Part shown: positions 1 through 5,718 of the stretch, one piece after another | How the letters are laid out: the number at the start of each line of letters is the position of its first letter | Numbering within the stretch: position 1 is the stretch's first letter | NCBI GenBank assembly: GCA_021442885.1 | Contig: JABUVA010000029.1 | Coordinates: forward strand, 25,300 to 32,383 | Reading direction: 5' to 3' | From: Methanobrevibacter sp. | GTDB lineage: Archaea > Methanobacteriota > Methanobacteria > Methanobacteriales > Methanobacteriaceae | DNA length: 7,084 bases | Position numbers and translations under genes: made by a program | The notes under the pieces: generated by a model | The model's database searches: none | What the model saw: the letters and a program-made list of their open reading frames with translations, nothing else | What the model was told of the DNA's origin: nothing

Positions 1-538
1 TAATTTTTTTAACATAGTACATTGTTATAAATGCACTTCCAAGAACTCCAATTACAGATGTTCTATAACCATTAAGACCATAAATAATAGCTGCGATTAA
101 AACAAGAATCAAATATCTTTTTTTATAGTAGCGAGCAAGTAAAATATTCATAAAAGGTAAAAATAATAAATATGAAATTCTCCACAAGTTAGTAGTAGCA
201 TTACTTTTTAAAACACTGTTAAATAAAGGTATTCCTCCTAACAACACTAAATTTAAACATTGTAAGATTATAGCTACAATAACTATTCCTAAAACAATTT
301 TTTCAGATAAAACTTTGTTAATTATGTTCTCTTTTGGATGTACATTTATTTTCGATTTAACTACAAAAACACCAATAGCAAATAAGATTGTAGAGTAAAT
401 AACTATTAAAATTACTTCTAAATCTAAAGGATCTTCAAACCTATAATTAAACGAACCAATATATCCCATTATTAAAAAAACGATTATGGCAAAGCATAAA
501 ATCCATGGTGATAGAAAATCAATTTTTTTAAGCTCCAT
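1..538 (-). CDS. Multi-pass membrane protein, probable oligosaccharide repeat unit polymerase (3' end outside window)
   Basis: The reading frame opens with ATG at 538 and stays open to the left edge, giving 179 residues without a stop, so the C-terminus is missing. Visible hydrophobic segments lie at about residues 11-29, 41-60, 81-100, 120-136, 141-155 and 160-176, so this is a polytopic membrane protein with no separate signal peptide. A GGIPLF motif (101-106) after the third segment and a GYRT motif (157-160) recall the Wzy-like oligosaccharide repeat unit polymerase family, which joins lipid-linked sugar repeats outside the membrane. That assignment rests on recalled motifs and topology only. 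The start is supported by an AGGTGG ribosome binding site six bases upstream. The gene begins 10 bases after the cfbB stop on the same strand, so the two are probably co-transcribed, although no functional link is obvious. It could also be another polysaccharide-related membrane protein. Confidence 0.62.
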   Translation of the reverse strand, partial: MELKKIDFLSPWILCFAIIVFLIMGYIGSFNYRFEDPLDLEVILIVIYSTILFAIGVFVVKSKINVHPKENIINKVLSEKIVLGIVIVAIILQCLNLVLLGGIPLFNSVLKSNATTNLWRISYLLFLPFMNILLARYYKKRYLILVLIAAIIYGLNGYRTSVIGVLGSAFITMYYVKKI

Positions 539-543
539 TAAGT

Positions 544-550
544 ACCACCT
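544..550 (-). promoter_or_regulatory. Ribosome binding site of the polymerase-like gene, overlapping the cfbB stop
   Basis: On the minus strand this reads AGGTGGT, a good match to the archaeal anti-16S motif, ending six bases before the ATG at 538. Its first two bases are the last two of the cfbB TAG stop (551-549). Ribosomes ending on cfbB therefore sit on the next gene's binding site, which suggests translational coupling. A second purine run, AAGGAG, lies slightly upstream within the last cfbB codons. Confidence 0.6.
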
Positions 551-1898
551 AAATCTCCTTTGTAGCTATTGTGAAATTGCCCCCAAAGTTAGGCATAGCT
601 GCAACATGAGTATGAACATAGCTTGCAAGAGTATTTCCATCCATAAAACCATCTTGAAGATTATATGAACCTTTTCCACGAAGTATTTTGAATGCTAATT
701 TGTTTTTAATGTTATTATCATCAACTAAGACTTTTGAATAATGGAATTCATGACCATTTATTATTTCTCCTTTTTTAGAAATAATATTGTCTTGTTGAAC
801 CTCAGTTATAGTGTATTTCAATGCTTGAACACGATCAGTTAAAATAGATTTATATGGATAAATTCCAACCATTTTATCATTATGAATAGAATTCATAAGA
901 TACATTAAACCTCCACATTCTGCAAAAATTGGTTTATTATCATTATGAAACTGTTTTATGTCTTTAATAATAGATTCGTTTTTAGATAGTTCTTTTGAAA
1001 ATAATTCTGGATATCCTCCACCAATATAAATCCCATCAACATCAGGAAGATGTTCATCTTTTAAAGGTGAGAAATATTTAATTTTAGCATTATTTGCTTC
1101 TAAAGACTCTATATTCTCTTTATAATAAAAGTTAAAAACCTCATCAAAAGCAACTCCAATTTTTACTGGTTGTTTATTGAGTTTATTCCAAATAGGTTCT
1201 AAGTTAGAGTTAATTTTTGGAGCGCTTTTCATAATCTCAACAAGCCTATCAAGATCAATGTATTGTTTAATCATTTCTGACCATTTATTAATATGCATTA
1301 TTGAATTTTCCCTTTCAACAGCAGGAACAAGACCTAAATGGCGTTGATCAATAGTTATATTATCATCACGTTTAATTCCACCAATAACTTCAACACCAGT
1401 TAACTGTTCAATAGACTTTTTTGTTTTGAGATAATGATTTTTATTTTTAACCTTGTTTAAGATAACTCCAGCTATATTAATATCTTTATCAAGTTCTTTA
1501 AAACCAATGACAATGGCCGCAGCACTTTTAACAAGACTCCTACTATTAATTATTAATATAACTGGTGCATCTAATGCTTTTGCAACTGATGCTGTACTTC
1601 CAATATCATTAATAGAATCTATTCCTTCATACAATCCCCTAACACCTTCAATTATAGCTAAATCCTTATTTCCCATAGCTTTAACATAAGAGTCTCTAAT
1701 TTGAGAAGGACTCATAAAAAAAGAATCTAGATTTCTAGATGTGTTTCCAGTGGCTAGAGTGTGGTAAGAAGGATCAATATAGTCAGGTCCAACTTTAAAA
1801 GGTTGAACATTATACTTTTCACTAAGTGCTTTCATAATTCCTGTTGAAATTGTAGTTTTACCAACAGCACTTCCAGTTCCAGCTAGTATTATTCGCAT
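549..1898 (-). CDS. cfbB: Ni-sirohydrochlorin / cobyrinate a,c-diamide synthase (CfbB/CbiA family)
   Basis: This 449-residue enzyme amidates the a and c acetate side chains of a tetrapyrrole, using glutamine and ATP. In methanogens the CfbB role is on Ni-sirohydrochlorin for coenzyme F430; the homologous CbiA reaction on cobyrinate makes cobalamin. The N-terminal synthetase domain has a P-loop, [10 protein letters not shown] (7-16), then a [12 protein letters not shown] stretch (35-46), an [11 protein letters not shown] stretch (82-92) and QRHLGLVPA (185-193). The C-terminal class I glutamine amidotransferase domain (about 245-445) has GGGYPE (293-298), the nucleophile Cys328 in AECGG, GHEFHYS (382-388) and SYVHTH (426-431). 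Length and motifs are those of a complete enzyme. I chose the ATG at 1898 because the protein then begins [10 protein letters not shown], as family members do. An in-frame ATG at 1925 would add nine hydrophobic residues, and neither start has a ribosome binding site, so a leaderless transcript is likely. Sequence alone does not settle F430 versus cobalamin. Confidence 0.9.
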   Translation of the reverse strand: MRIILAGTGSAVGKTTISTGIMKALSEKYNVQPFKVGPDYIDPSYHTLATGNTSRNLDSFFMSPSQIRDSYVKAMGNKDLAIIEGVRGLYEGIDSINDIGSTASVAKALDAPVILIINSRSLVKSAAAIVIGFKELDKDINIAGVILNKVKNKNHYLKTKKSIEQLTGVEVIGGIKRDDNITIDQRHLGLVPAVERENSIMHINKWSEMIKQYIDLDRLVEIMKSAPKINSNLEPIWNKLNKQPVKIGVAFDEVFNFYYKENIESLEANNAKIKYFSPLKDEHLPDVDGIYIGGGYPELFSKELSKNESIIKDIKQFHNDNKPIFAECGGLMYLMNSIHNDKMVGIYPYKSILTDRVQALKYTITEVQQDNIISKKGEIINGHEFHYSKVLVDDNNIKNKLAFKILRGKGSYNLQDGFMDGNTLASYVHTHVAAMPNFGGNFTIATKEI

Positions 1899-1906
1899 AA
1901 TATTTA

Positions 1907-1922
1907 ATATTATAAATAATAT
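1907..1922. repeat. Inverted repeat just upstream of cfbB
   Basis: Two 7-base arms, ATATTAT and ATAATAT, are separated by two bases. The element lies 9 to 24 bases upstream of the preferred cfbB start, so in a leaderless gene it would fall between the TATA box and the transcription start, where an archaeal repressor could act. It consists only of A and T and may be chance. Confidence 0.25.
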
Positions 1923-1929
1923 CATAAAA
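1922..1929 (-). promoter_or_regulatory. Possible TATA box of cfbB
   Basis: The minus strand reads TTTTATGA, centred about 28 bases upstream of the ATG at 1898. That is the spacing expected if transcription starts at the initiation codon, and it fits the lack of a ribosome binding site. Other TATA-like strings occur nearby in this AT-rich stretch, so the exact element is uncertain. Confidence 0.3.
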
Positions 1930-1943
1930 GTTTTATTAAATTT

Positions 1944-1961
1944 AGAGTTTGAATAGACTCT
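1944..1961. repeat. Short hairpin-forming inverted repeat
   Basis: AGAGT (1944-1948) and ACTCT (1957-1961) can pair around an eight-base loop. It stands out because G and C are scarce in the surrounding sequence. It lies 46 to 63 bases upstream of the cfbB start, beyond the presumed core promoter. It could be an operator half-site pair, or chance; there is no T-tract to suggest termination. Confidence 0.25.
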
Positions 1962-1963
1962 GA

Positions 1964-1975
1964 TGATTTAAATCA
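1964..1975. promoter_or_regulatory. 12-base perfect palindrome, possible operator
   Basis: TGATTTAAATCA is an exact palindrome lying 66 to 77 bases upstream of the cfbB start. A symmetric site is what a dimeric helix-turn-helix regulator would bind. I do not recognise it as a known motif and cannot say which of the two divergent genes it would serve. Confidence 0.3.
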
Positions 1976-2087
1976 CTAAAAGAAATATGGATATGAAAAT
2001 GTTTTATTATTAGAAAAGAAGAGCATTATTAAAAATAAATCAAATAAAGAATAAAATTAAAAATTATTACATGAAAACAATAATAAA

Positions 2088-2109
2088 ATAATATTAAGTA
2101 AATATAAAA
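2088..2109 (+). repeat. Imperfect direct repeat, copy 1
   Basis: The blocks ATAATATTAA and AAATATAAAA are separated by two bases here. The same two blocks recur at 2210-2232 with a three-base spacer, just before the ribosome binding site of the coiled-coil gene. Low complexity makes chance a real alternative. Confidence 0.3.
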
Positions 2110-2162
2110 GTCCAATATTGATTAAATCTATAATAGGTCCTTAAATTACTAATTAAAATAAA

Positions 2163-2170
2163 TATATAAG
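2163..2170 (+). promoter_or_regulatory. Candidate TATA box of the coiled-coil gene
   Basis: TATATAAG is preceded by an A-rich stretch that could serve as a BRE. It would place transcription start near 2190-2195 and give a leader of about 60 bases. It is the best TATA match I see between the two genes facing right, but not the only AT-only candidate. Confidence 0.4.
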
Positions 2171-2209
2171 AAATACATAACATTTTTACATTATATTTTT
2201 TTAGAAACA

Positions 2210-2232
2210 ATAATATTAAATGAAATATAAAA
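2210..2232 (+). repeat. Imperfect direct repeat, copy 2
   Basis: This is the second copy of the paired blocks ATAATATTAA and AAATATAAAA also found at 2088-2109, here with a three-base spacer. It would lie in the 5' leader of the coiled-coil transcript, ending nine bases before the ribosome binding site. Confidence 0.3.
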
Positions 2233-2240
2233 ATATAAAA

Positions 2241-2246
2241 AGAGGA
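2241..2246 (+). promoter_or_regulatory. Ribosome binding site of the coiled-coil gene
   Basis: AGAGGA ends seven bases before the ATG at 2254, which is good archaeal spacing and fixes this ATG as the start. Confidence 0.6.
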
Positions 2247-2253
2247 TTTTATT

Positions 2254-4101
2254 ATGGAATTTGCAAAGGGGACTATTAAGAAATATTCGAGAGAGTATAG
2301 TAGGACATTAAAAAATGGTGAGAAGAAAAAATATAAAACAGAACAAATACAAGTTACAGTTCCTAAACAAGAAGATATTTTCGAAAATGGTGAAAATGTA
2401 CTGGTGATTTCTGAAAAAAATAAAGATTTACTAAATAATGATAGTGAGCAATTAACTGCTGTTGAAATAGCTAACTATCTTTTTACAGATGAAATCGAGA
2501 ATTTAAGAAATGAAATCGATGAGAAAGACACCATTATAAACGATTTTGAAAAACAAGATATTACAAAAGATCCTAATTATGTGAAGTTAAATAAAAAATT
2601 TATTGAATTACAAGAAGAATATGAATCCATAATAAATAATAGTTCTGATTTACTTGATAACTTTGAATTAGTTCAGAAAAATCTTAAATCATCTAATGAT
2701 AAACTCCTTGAATTGCAAAAAGAAAATGAGAAACTTAATGAGAAATATAATTTAATTAAAGAAGAGTTAAGTGCATCTAATAAAACTAATGAAATGTTAA
2801 CAAATGATTTGGAAATTCTTAAAAATAATCTGAATAAATTACTTGATGATAATAATGCTCTTAAAGAAGAAAATGATAAATTGATAAGTGAAATGACTTC
2901 TAGAAAAGTGTTAATTGAAAAACTAAAAGAATTTAACAAAACAATACAAGAAAACTATGATGATATTTCTGAAAAATATGGAGTTGTTTCATCTGAAAAC
3001 ACTGAATTAATTGCAAAATCCGATGAAATTACTAAAAAAGTAGAAGATTCTAATGAAACAATTAATGATTTAAGTATGCTTAATGAAGAGCTTTCCAATA
3101 AATATGATACTCTCCTTTTAGAAAATCAAAACCAAAAAAATGCATATGAAAAAGTTAGCCTTGAACTTAAAAATTTAGTAAAAGAATTTAAAAAGTTAGG
3201 TGAAGAAAATAAAAATATTCAAACTGAATATTCCAATCTTTCTAATTCATATGACGAAGTAGTTCGTGAGAATAATTATTTTAAAGAAGACTACGACAAG
3301 CTTATTGAAAAAAATGAGAAATTAACAAGTAATCTAAATAATTTAAGGATTAGTACAACACAACATAATCAAGAACAAATTGATAAATATAATGAGCTTG
3401 AAGATGAATTTAACACTCTTTCTAAAAAATTCGATGAAATATCTGAAGAACTTAAAGCTATTAAAAAGAGTAAGAAGAAAATTTCTAAAAAATATAAAGC
3501 TATTAAAAAACAGTACAAAGAAGTGCTTGAATTAAATACTTCACTAAAAGGTGAAAATGAAAATCTAAGAAATAATTTAGATGAATTCAAAACTCTTTTA
3601 GATAAAAGCCAAGATGAGTTCTTAAAAGAATTAAACTTTTTCAATGAAAAATATCATGGTGCAATTTCACAATTAGAACACTTTGAGAAACTTAATTCTG
3701 AACTTATGGAAGAGAATGATGAAATTTCTAGAGATTTTGAAGAAATTAAAATTAACTTTGATAAGTATGACCAATTATACAAAAGGGCAGTTGATGATGT
3801 TAATCGATTAACTGATGCTAACAAAGTGATTGAAGCTGAAAATGAAGAATTTAAAAACAGACTTAATAAAGCCCTTAAAATTAATGAAGAATTACTTTCA
3901 GAAAATAGTATTCTTAAAGATAGTAATGACAAACTATTAATTGATAGTCAAAATGAGAATGCTAGAATAAGAAAAGAGTATAATGAACTTGAAGACAAGT
4001 ATAATAATTTAAGTAATAAATTTGATAGTTTAAAATCTAGAAAAAGACATGATGATTATTTATCACAAAAATATAAAAACTTTATTTTAAAAAGAGATTA
4101 A
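2254..4101 (+). CDS. Long coiled-coil rod protein with small basic N-terminal head, function unknown
   Basis: The 615-residue protein has no signal peptide and no membrane segment, so it is probably cytoplasmic. Residues 1-75 form a separate head: 1-38 are basic (11 Lys/Arg against 4 acidic residues) and contain a likely beta strand (EQIQVTVPK, 30-38). From about 77 to 594 it is almost uninterrupted helix rich in Glu, Lys, Asn and Leu, with clear heptads: Leu/Ile/Val at d, and Tyr or Phe repeatedly at a, for example LNKKF (112-116), LNEKY (161-165), ISEKY (238-242), LSNKY (280-284), LSNSY (329-333), LSKKF (389-393) and LSNKF (586-590). The tail (595-615) is basic. I see no P-loop, so it is not itself an SMC or Rad50 ATPase despite the similar rod. 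Start and ribosome binding site are clear. The gene is flanked by opposing genes, so it is probably transcribed alone. A structural, scaffold or tethering role is conceivable but not shown. Confidence 0.85.
   Translation: MEFAKGTIKKYSREYSRTLKNGEKKKYKTEQIQVTVPKQEDIFENGENVLVISEKNKDLLNNDSEQLTAVEIANYLFTDEIENLRNEIDEKDTIINDFEKQDITKDPNYVKLNKKFIELQEEYESIINNSSDLLDNFELVQKNLKSSNDKLLELQKENEKLNEKYNLIKEELSASNKTNEMLTNDLEILKNNLNKLLDDNNALKEENDKLISEMTSRKVLIEKLKEFNKTIQENYDDISEKYGVVSSENTELIAKSDEITKKVEDSNETINDLSMLNEELSNKYDTLLLENQNQKNAYEKVSLELKNLVKEFKKLGEENKNIQTEYSNLSNSYDEVVRENNYFKEDYDKLIEKNEKLTSNLNNLRISTTQHNQEQIDKYNELEDEFNTLSKKFDEISEELKAIKKSKKKISKKYKAIKKQYKEVLELNTSLKGENENLRNNLDEFKTLLDKSQDEFLKELNFFNEKYHGAISQLEHFEKLNSELMEENDEISRDFEEIKINFDKYDQLYKRAVDDVNRLTDANKVIEAENEEFKNRLNKALKINEELLSENSILKDSNDKLLIDSQNENARIRKEYNELEDKYNNLSNKFDSLKSRKRHDDYLSQKYKNFILKRD
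4067..4093 (-). terminator. Possible T-tract terminator of the zinc-ribbon gene inside the coiled-coil 3' end
   Basis: Read on the minus strand, three runs of five T (4093-4089, 4079-4075, 4071-4067) follow within about 30 bases of the zinc-ribbon stop. Archaeal polymerase can terminate on T-tracts alone. Since the two genes overlap at their stops, any terminator has to lie inside the opposing coding sequence. Confidence 0.3.
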
Positions 4102-4370
4102 TCATCATATTCTGGTTCTTTATACCATCTTTTAAGATTTGGTAAAAAACCAGTAGTTATGCCTGTAGCTTCGTTTTCTCTTAAATTAGGATTTTTCTCC
4201 ATCATCTCTTTTGATTTTCTAATAATCATATCATTAAGAGTTATATCTGGTTCTGTAAACTCACCATCTTTAAAACAGCTGATGCAATAATCAATATTTG
4301 GACTACCATCTTTATTAGTTCCGTAATCTTTTTTACCCATTGGTTTTCCACATGAATTGCAAAATCCCAT
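4098..4370 (-). CDS. Small putative zinc-ribbon protein (PF12674-like)
   Basis: This complete 90-residue protein has two CxxC pairs, Cys4/Cys7 and Cys29/Cys32, positioned to bind one zinc ion. The intervening DYGTNKDGSPNIDYC stretch (15-29) and the C-terminal LPNLKRWYKEPE (76-87) are features I recall from the putative zinc ribbon domain family, widespread small proteins of unknown function in bacteria and archaea. Zinc binding is a safe inference; a role in nucleic acid or protein binding is only a guess. The ATG at 4370 has the ribosome binding site GTGAGGT six bases upstream. The gene lies 48 bases after the fae-hps stop on the same strand, but a terminator sits in that gap, so it may depend on read-through or on its own weak promoter. 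Its TAA stop overlaps the TAA of the opposing coiled-coil gene. Confidence 0.82.
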   Translation of the reverse strand: MGFCNSCGKPMGKKDYGTNKDGSPNIDYCISCFKDGEFTEPDITLNDMIIRKSKEMMEKNPNLRENEATGITTGFLPNLKRWYKEPEYDD

Positions 4371-4376
4371 ATTTTA

Positions 4377-4383
4377 ACCTCAC
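4377..4383 (-). promoter_or_regulatory. Ribosome binding site of the zinc-ribbon gene
   Basis: The minus strand reads GTGAGGT, six bases before the ATG at 4370. It begins shortly after the T-tract of the fae-hps terminator. Confidence 0.55.
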
Positions 4384-4388
4384 TTTTT

Positions 4389-4419
4389 AAAAAAAAATAA
4401 AAGTAGGGTATTAAACCCT
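4389..4419 (-). terminator. Hairpin plus T-tract terminator of fae-hps
   Basis: On the minus strand AGGGT (4419-4415) pairs with ACCCT (4409-4405) around a five-base loop. Five bases later come four T, one A and nine T (4402-4389). The hairpin begins on the last base of the fae-hps stop codon. Either the T-tract alone (the archaeal mode) or hairpin plus T-tract would stop transcription before the zinc-ribbon gene. Confidence 0.7.
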
Positions 4420-5660
4420 TATTTCTTTTCATTAATATCTACTTGTTCATCTTCATCTAATGCAAGTCTCATATTATCTGGATCAGGTGGGAAATGAGCA
4501 AGGAAATCTTGTGCAGATCTTCTTACATCCCTAGAACCAATTATGTATCTTCCTGCAATAATGATATCTGCACCTTTTTCAAGAGCTTCTTCTACATTAT
4601 CTGGAGTGATACCTCCAGCTACAGCAACTAATCCACCATCAATGATTTCTTTTATTGCTTTAATATTACCCCAAGCAGATAAATCACTTGTGTCTTCTCC
4701 TTTTTCAGATAAGTATGTTTCTAAATCTACATTTCTATGTAATAAAACAATGCTTGGTTTTAAATCATCAGGAAGTGCTTTTAATTTATCTTCAAAGTCA
4801 TTTACATTCATCATATCTAAAATAGAGTAAATACCTTGTTTTTGAGTTTCTTGAATAGCTTTTGCAATTGATTCAACAGTTCCAAGACCAGAAATAGCTA
4901 TAGCATCTGCAGTTTCATCAGCTGCCATTTTAACTTCTACACGACCTACATCCAAAGTTTTTAAATCAGCTATGATAAATGCATCTGGACGTAATTCTCT
5001 GATTTTTGATACAACACCAACACCGAATTTTTTAACAAGTGGTGTTCCTGCTTCAAGGAGAACTCTTTCTTTATCTGGAAGATCTTTAATGATTCTTTCC
5101 ATTACATCTAAATTGTCTAAATCAAGTGCGACTTGTAAGTATGGTGGTGACCAGAGTTTTTGTACTTTGAAGCCCATTATTGGATGAGTTCCACGATCTT
5201 TTTCTGCAAGTACTTTTTCAATTGGAGGGTAACCTTCCATTGCTCTTTTAATAGCTAATTTTGTTGCACCATAGTTGTATTGGTATATTTTCCTATAATC
5301 TTTAGCTGCAGGGTGTATAAATACACTTACATTGATTACAATATCATCAACAATATCTTTTGGAATATATCCTTCTTCTACAGCATCAGCAACTGCTCTT
5401 CCTACAGCAGTTTGTGCTGGTCCAAAAATTTTACTTGCACTATCTAAATCATCTACAGTTACTTTAGGAATAATTAAAGTAGCTGGTTTGGTCATTAAAT
5501 TTGGTCTAATTACAGTGGTTAAAGGTGTGTGTCCTACGGATAAATTGGATAATCCACTAGCAAAAGCTTGTCCTACTGGACCTTCCTTGTCACCTATTAT
5601 CAAATCGACGTGAGCTAATTCGTCACCGTCTCCAATGAGAGCTTCTCCTATATTGTACAT
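4419..5660 (-). CDS. fae-hps: Bifunctional formaldehyde-activating enzyme / 3-hexulose-6-phosphate synthase (Fae-Hps)
   Basis: The 413-residue fusion has an N-terminal Fae domain (about 1-165), which condenses formaldehyde with tetrahydromethanopterin, and a C-terminal Hps domain (about 172-390). In archaea lacking the oxidative pentose phosphate pathway, Hps works towards ribulose-5-phosphate, releasing formaldehyde that Fae captures. In the Fae part, His17 in [16 protein letters not shown] (15-30) matches the family's catalytic histidine. The Hps part shows the OMP-decarboxylase superfamily barrel: LQVALDLDN (175-183), the catalytic DxKxxD (Asp232, Lys234, Asp237), and phosphate-binding strands [10 protein letters not shown] (346-355) and IIAGRYIIG (367-375). 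It ends in an acidic tail. Length is normal for the archaeal fusion, and both halves look intact. GGAGG lies seven bases before the ATG. A TATA box upstream and a terminator downstream suggest a single-gene transcript, although it follows thrS by only 58 bases. Confidence 0.96.
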   Translation of the reverse strand: MYNIGEALIGDGDELAHVDLIIGDKEGPVGQAFASGLSNLSVGHTPLTTVIRPNLMTKPATLIIPKVTVDDLDSASKIFGPAQTAVGRAVADAVEEGYIPKDIVDDIVINVSVFIHPAAKDYRKIYQYNYGATKLAIKRAMEGYPPIEKVLAEKDRGTHPIMGFKVQKLWSPPYLQVALDLDNLDVMERIIKDLPDKERVLLEAGTPLVKKFGVGVVSKIRELRPDAFIIADLKTLDVGRVEVKMAADETADAIAISGLGTVESIAKAIQETQKQGIYSILDMMNVNDFEDKLKALPDDLKPSIVLLHRNVDLETYLSEKGEDTSDLSAWGNIKAIKEIIDGGLVAVAGGITPDNVEEALEKGADIIIAGRYIIGSRDVRRSAQDFLAHFPPDPDNMRLALDEDEQVDINEKK

Positions 5661-5667
5661 AAAGTTT

Positions 5668-5672
5668 CCTCC
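5668..5672 (-). promoter_or_regulatory. Strong ribosome binding site of fae-hps
   Basis: The minus strand reads GGAGG, seven bases upstream of the ATG at 5660. It is the strongest such site in the window, consistent with high expression. Confidence 0.8.
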
Positions 5673-5703
5673 ATATATTAATACATTTTTTATTTTAGTT
5701 TTA

Positions 5704-5717
5704 TTTTATATATAAAA
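5704..5717 (-). promoter_or_regulatory. Candidate TATA box of fae-hps, palindromic
   Basis: TTTTATATATAAAA reads the same on both strands and contains the archaeal TTTATATA box. Counting about 25 bases downstream puts transcription start near 5685, giving a leader of about 25 bases that includes the GGAGG site. It starts one base after the thrS stop, so fae-hps can be transcribed independently of thrS. Its T-rich 5' side may also help end the thrS transcript. Confidence 0.6.
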
Positions 5718-5718
5718 A

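Larger units (their letters stand above)
1899..2253. other. AT-rich divergent intergenic region
   Basis: These 355 bases separate the divergent starts of cfbB and the coiled-coil gene. I found no reading frame of useful length on either strand and no tRNA-like or other recognisable RNA. The region must hold both promoters. It contains an exact 12-base palindrome, a small hairpin, an inverted repeat near the cfbB start, a TATA-like element facing right and an imperfect direct repeat. In sequence this rich in A and T, several of these could arise by chance. Confidence 0.8.

Noticed and set aside
486..668. Plus-strand frame of 60 residues across the cfbB end and the polymerase start
   Set aside because: It lies antisense to two well-supported coding regions, has no family resemblance and no ribosome binding site.
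1923..1925. ATG at 1925 as the cfbB start
   Set aside because: It would add nine residues (MILFIILNI) before the conserved [10 protein letters not shown] start and has no ribosome binding site. It cannot be fully excluded.
1899..2253. CRISPR array, tRNA or replication origin in the long intergenic gap
   Set aside because: No evenly spaced repeats, no cloverleaf or T-loop sequence, and no origin recognition box clusters or neighbouring cdc6/orc1 gene were seen. The short repeats are AT-only and few.
2673..3932. Three minus-strand frames (2673-2939, 3369-3644, 3654-3932) inside the coiled-coil gene
   Set aside because: Their products are Ser/Leu/Phe-rich, as expected from reading the complement of Glu/Lys/Asn-rich heptad codons. 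They are shadows of the real gene.
2254..4101. Coiled-coil protein as an SMC/Rad50 ATPase or phage tape-measure protein
   Set aside because: No Walker A, Walker B or ABC signature motif is visible. There is no hydrophobic tape-measure segment, and no phage genes lie around it.
4241..4432. Minus-strand frame of 63 residues overlapping the zinc-ribbon start
   Set aside because: It is in a different frame from the zinc-ribbon gene, which has intact CxxC pairs and a ribosome binding site. It also runs through the terminator, so it is not a gene.
4543..5613. Plus-strand frames antisense to fae-hps (4543-4830, 4972-5187, 5332-5613)
   Set aside because: They are mirror frames of a highly conserved enzyme, with no independent signals.
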